In this document: piece by piece, positions 7,597 through 9,926 of the stretch
How the letters are laid out: each line of letters opens with the position of its first letter
Numbering within the stretch: position 1 is the stretch's first letter
Source: Syntrophaceae bacterium UBA4778
GTDB taxonomy: Bacteria > Desulfobacterota > Syntrophia > Syntrophales > UBA4778
NCBI GenBank assembly: GCA_002403175.1
Contig: DHHG01000157.1
Span: forward strand, 1 to 9,926
Reading direction: 5' to 3'
DNA: 9,926 nucleotides
Notes under the pieces: generated by a model
Database searches by the model: none
Told to the model about the DNA's origin: nothing
What the model saw: only the letters and a program-made list of their open reading frames with translations
Program-made: the position numbers and the translations under genes

Positions 7597-8988
7597 CTAC
7601 AGAATATATCGCGTCAGGTCCTCATCTTCCACGATACCGGACAATTTATCTTTCACGTAGGCCGCATCAATTGTAACTTCCGTCCCCTTCATCTCGGGTG
7701 CATCAAAAGAAATTTCGTCCAGAAGTGTTTCCAAAATTGTATACAATCTCCGGGCACCTATGTTTTCTGTCCTGTCGTTGACCATAGATGCAAATTCCGC
7801 AATTCCAGCTATGGCTTCATCATTAAAAATTACCTCTACACCTTCTGTCGCAAGCATTTCTTTATATTGTCTGATTAGTGCGTTGTAAGGTTCCGTTAGT
7901 ATCCTGATGAATTCTTCCTTACCCAAGGAATCGAGTTCAACCCGGATCGGGAATCGCCCCTGCAGCTCCGGAATCAGATCCGACGGCTTTGTCGAGCTGA
8001 ACGCTCCGGCAGCTATAAAGAGAATATGATCGGTTTTCACCATCCCGTACTTGGTATTTACCGTTGACCCTTCCACAATCGGAAGAAGATCTCGCTGAAC
8101 TCCTTCTCTCGAAACGTCGGGACCGTGTGGTGAATCACTTCCCACGATTTTATCAACCTCGTCCAGAAACATGATTCCTGATTGTTCTACCCTTTCGATT
8201 GCCATTTTGGTGACTTTTTCCATGTCTACCAGGCGATGGGCTTCTTCCTGGGTAAGAATATCTATTGCGTCCGGTACCCTGACCTTCTTCTGTTTCTTCT
8301 TTTGCGGGAATATATTCCCCAGCATCTCTTTAATATTGATCCCCATATCCTCAACACCGGAAGAGCTAAAGATCTCGACCATGGGCGCAGGGGGACCGGA
8401 ACCTTCTGGAATTTCAATTTCAACAAAACGATCATCCAGCTTCCCTTCATGAAGAAGTTGCCTCAATTTCTCACGAGTGGGAGATTGAGTGCGGGCATCG
8501 TCATAGAGAACCATTCCGTTATCTCCGGTTTTAATTGCTTCCTCTCCGGATTTCCGTTCGAAGTGTTTTGCAGGGAGCAGAAGATCCAGAATTATTTCCT
8601 CAGCGTTCTCTCGAGCCTTTGTCTTTACTTTTTCCTGCTCTTCGGATTTCACCATGTTTACAGAAAGATCTACCAGATCGCGAATCATCGATTCTACATC
8701 GCGCCCCACATATCCAACTTCGGTAAATTTGGAAGCCTCGACCTTCAGGAAAGGTGATTTATCGATTTTGGCAAGTCTTCGTGCGATTTCGGTCTTACCG
8801 ACACCCGTAGGACCGATCATAATAATATTTTTAGGGGCTATCTCTTCTTGCAGCTCTGCAGAAACATTCTGTCTCCGCCACCTGTTTCTGAGGGCGATTG
8901 CGACTGCCCGCTTCGCTTCATCTTGCCCGACAATATACTTGTCTAACTCCGCAACGATTTCTTTCGGAGTTAAATGATCATTCGACAT
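7597..8988 (-). CDS. hslU: HslU (ClpY), ATPase subunit of the HslVU protease
   Basis: HslU is the AAA+ unfoldase that forms hexameric rings, unfolds protein substrates with ATP and feeds them to HslV in the cytoplasm. The 463 residues are slightly longer than the E. coli protein. Visible: Walker A GPTGVGKT 59-66; pore loop GYVG 92-95 in the block [11 protein letters not shown]; the helical, charged I domain between about 110 and 240, which accounts for most length variation; Walker B IMFLDEVD 272-279; the GRFPIR arginine-finger region 344-349; and sensor 2 GARR 411-414. The C-terminus DLTRYIL matches the family tail that inserts between HslV subunits to activate them. ATG at 8988 has AGAGGA 4 nt upstream. 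The gene follows hslV by 34 nt and ends in TAG just before the large stem-loop. Confidence 0.98.
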   Translation of the reverse strand: MSNDHLTPKEIVAELDKYIVGQDEAKRAVAIALRNRWRRQNVSAELQEEIAPKNIIMIGPTGVGKTEIARRLAKIDKSPFLKVEASKFTEVGYVGRDVESMIRDLVDLSVNMVKSEEQEKVKTKARENAEEIILDLLLPAKHFERKSGEEAIKTGDNGMVLYDDARTQSPTREKLRQLLHEGKLDDRFVEIEIPEGSGPPAPMVEIFSSSGVEDMGINIKEMLGNIFPQKKKQKKVRVPDAIDILTQEEAHRLVDMEKVTKMAIERVEQSGIMFLDEVDKIVGSDSPHGPDVSREGVQRDLLPIVEGSTVNTKYGMVKTDHILFIAAGAFSSTKPSDLIPELQGRFPIRVELDSLGKEEFIRILTEPYNALIRQYKEMLATEGVEVIFNDEAIAGIAEFASMVNDRTENIGARRLYTILETLLDEISFDAPEMKGTEVTIDAAYVKDKLSGIVEDEDLTRYIL

Positions 8989-9022
8989 ACGATCCTCTTT
9001 TCAGTTCATTGTTCATTATGTC

Positions 9023-9637
9023 TTAAACGGATTCGCGCTTTTCCTGTTTTCTTTTGTTTCCGGTTCTACGCATTTTTCCTCCAACCGCTCCCTGACAGGT
9101 ATCAAGTTGTTCGAGTGTAATATTTGTATTCGTGTAAATACAAATACCAGCGGCAATCTTCAGTGCCGCTTCTGCTATTTCTGCAGCAGACATATCCGCA
9201 TATTTGATCATTGCCCTCGCTGCCGCCAATGCGTACGGTCCTCCTGAACCGATAGCCATTACCTCGTCATCAGACTCCACTACATCGCCGTTTCCTGAGA
9301 TGATGAGCGCATAATCCTTGCTTACAGCGATCATCAGTGCCTCTAAATGTCTCAATACCCTGTCTGTTCGCCAATCTTTTGTCAATTCGACAGCCGATCT
9401 CAGCAGATTTCCCGAATACTGTTCAAGCTTTTGATCGAAACGATCAAACAGCGTGAATGCATCTGCCGTAGCACCTGCAAAACCAACAATCACATTATTA
9501 TGAAACAGCCGCCGGACCTTTTTAGCCCCCTGCTTCATAATAGTTGTATCCAGTGTGACCTGGCCATCTCCTGCTACTGCCACTTGCCCTCTATGCCTGA
9601 CAGCCAGAATCGTCGTACTTCTCATTTTCATCTTCAT
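9023..9637 (-). CDS. hslV: HslV (ClpQ), peptidase subunit of the HslVU protease, with basic C-terminal tail
   Basis: HslV is the proteasome-beta-like, N-terminal-threonine peptidase that forms the double hexamer capped by HslU. The sequence begins [10 protein letters not shown]: cleavage before T8 would expose the catalytic threonine, leaving a 7-residue propeptide. Family features: GDGQVTL 23-29; the block KKVRRL starting at 39, with K40 the expected catalytic lysine; [10 protein letters not shown] 52-61; and [13 protein letters not shown] 130-142. Typical mature HslV is about 171-175 residues and ends near TNITLEQL (178). Here 26 more residues follow, rich in Lys and Arg ([13 protein letters not shown]). 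The first ATG at 9637 is chosen because GAGGAG lies 9 nt upstream, though two further in-frame ATGs follow at codons 3 and 5. It sits 19 nt after the recombinase gene, the same order as codV-clpQ-clpY in Bacillus. Confidence 0.96.
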   Translation of the reverse strand: MKMKMRSTTILAVRHRGQVAVAGDGQVTLDTTIMKQGAKKVRRLFHNNVIVGFAGATADAFTLFDRFDQKLEQYSGNLLRSAVELTKDWRTDRVLRHLEALMIAVSKDYALIISGNGDVVESDDEVMAIGSGGPYALAAARAMIKYADMSAAEIAEAALKIAAGICIYTNTNITLEQLDTCQGAVGGKMRRTGNKRKQEKRESV

Positions 9638-9656
9638 TCCGATCCACTCCTCACTT

Positions 9657-9926
9657 TTATCTCTTTATCTTCGCCTTAGGATGCGCTCCATCATAAACTT
9701 CCATCAATCTCTGTGCGCTCATTGAGGTGTACCTTTGGGTCGTCGAGAGGCTTTCATGTCCAAGCAGTTCTTGGATTACCCTGAGATCGGCCCCTCCCTC
9801 CATCAGATGCGTTGCAAACGTGTGACGCAGGCAATGGGGGCTTATCTTTCTATTGACCCCGCTTTCCAAAACATATTTATCCAGAATTCGACCGATGCTG
9901 CGTGGTGTCAGCCTGGTACCATATCT
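9657..9926 (-). CDS. xerC: XerC/XerD-type tyrosine recombinase, C-terminal part
   Basis: The C-terminal 89 codons of a tyrosine recombinase; the frame is open to the right window edge, so the N-terminal and early catalytic parts lie outside. The family acts at chromosomal dif sites to resolve chromosome dimers with FtsK. Visible catalytic elements: the HxxRH box ([10 protein letters not shown]), the second histidine in LLGH, and the tyrosine nucleophile in [10 protein letters not shown]. Most Xer proteins have YTHVS at the last site; here Ser replaces that non-catalytic His. The ending [12 protein letters not shown] resembles XerC rather than XerD, and location directly before hslV-hslU matches the xerC-type gene (codV) order in other bacteria. 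The symbol is therefore probable, but XerD or a paralogue cannot be excluded without the N-terminus. The stop is TAA, 19 nt before hslV. Confidence 0.9.
   Translation of the reverse strand, partial: RYGTRLTPRSIGRILDKYVLESGVNRKISPHCLRHTFATHLMEGGADLRVIQELLGHESLSTTQRYTSMSAQRLMEVYDGAHPKAKIKR

Noticed and set aside
8182..8757. 191-codon plus-strand open frame with hydrophobic stretches
   Set aside because: It is antisense to the hslU I domain; its Phe/Leu-rich content comes from reading Lys/Glu-rich codons on the other strand.
8978..9016. 12-residue minus-strand frame ([12 protein letters not shown]) bridging hslV and hslU
   Set aside because: No Shine-Dalgarno of its own and too short to separate from chance.

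Overview
The window is one dense block of housekeeping and biosynthesis genes, all transcribed on the minus strand (right to left). In transcription order it holds: the 3' end of a XerC/XerD-type tyrosine recombinase gene; hslV and hslU, encoding the two-part HslVU (ClpQY) protease; a 176-bp intergenic region with a large inverted repeat followed by a run of nine U; argB, argD, argF, argG and argH; a small lipoprotein gene; and lysA, which runs off the left edge with only its last few codons missing. There are no tRNA or rRNA genes, CRISPR arrays or insertion sequences, and no gene-free stretch over 300 bases.

Gene content and order (xerC-hslV-hslU, then argBDFGH, then an LptM-like lipoprotein and lysA), together with the protein sequences, suggest a Gram-negative bacterium of the former Deltaproteobacteria (Desulfobacterota/Thermodesulfobacteriota). 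This is inferred from recalled family resemblance and synteny, not from a search. The lipoprotein fits an organism with an outer membrane. Codon use and composition look uniform, with no sign of recent transfer.

argB to lysA looks like one operon. argD/argF share a base (TAATG), argF/argG overlap as ATGA, argG/argH are 2 nt apart, and argH overlaps the lipoprotein start by 20 nt. ArgB, ArgD, ArgF, ArgG and ArgH cover N-acetylglutamate to arginine, except for the ArgC reductase and the ArgJ/ArgE deacetylation step, which are not here. ArgD may also supply the aminotransferase of the diaminopimelate pathway, which LysA finishes by making lysine. XerC acts in chromosome dimer resolution and HslVU in cytoplasmic proteolysis; they are neighbours rather than pathway partners.

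No clearly new system is visible. The points most worth a second look are: the structured terminator- or attenuator-like element just upstream of argB; a proline-rich 16-codon extension in the -1 frame directly after the lipoprotein stop, next to an A-rich slippery-looking run; the LptM-like N-terminus joined to a fibronectin-III-like domain; and a basic C-terminal tail on HslV.
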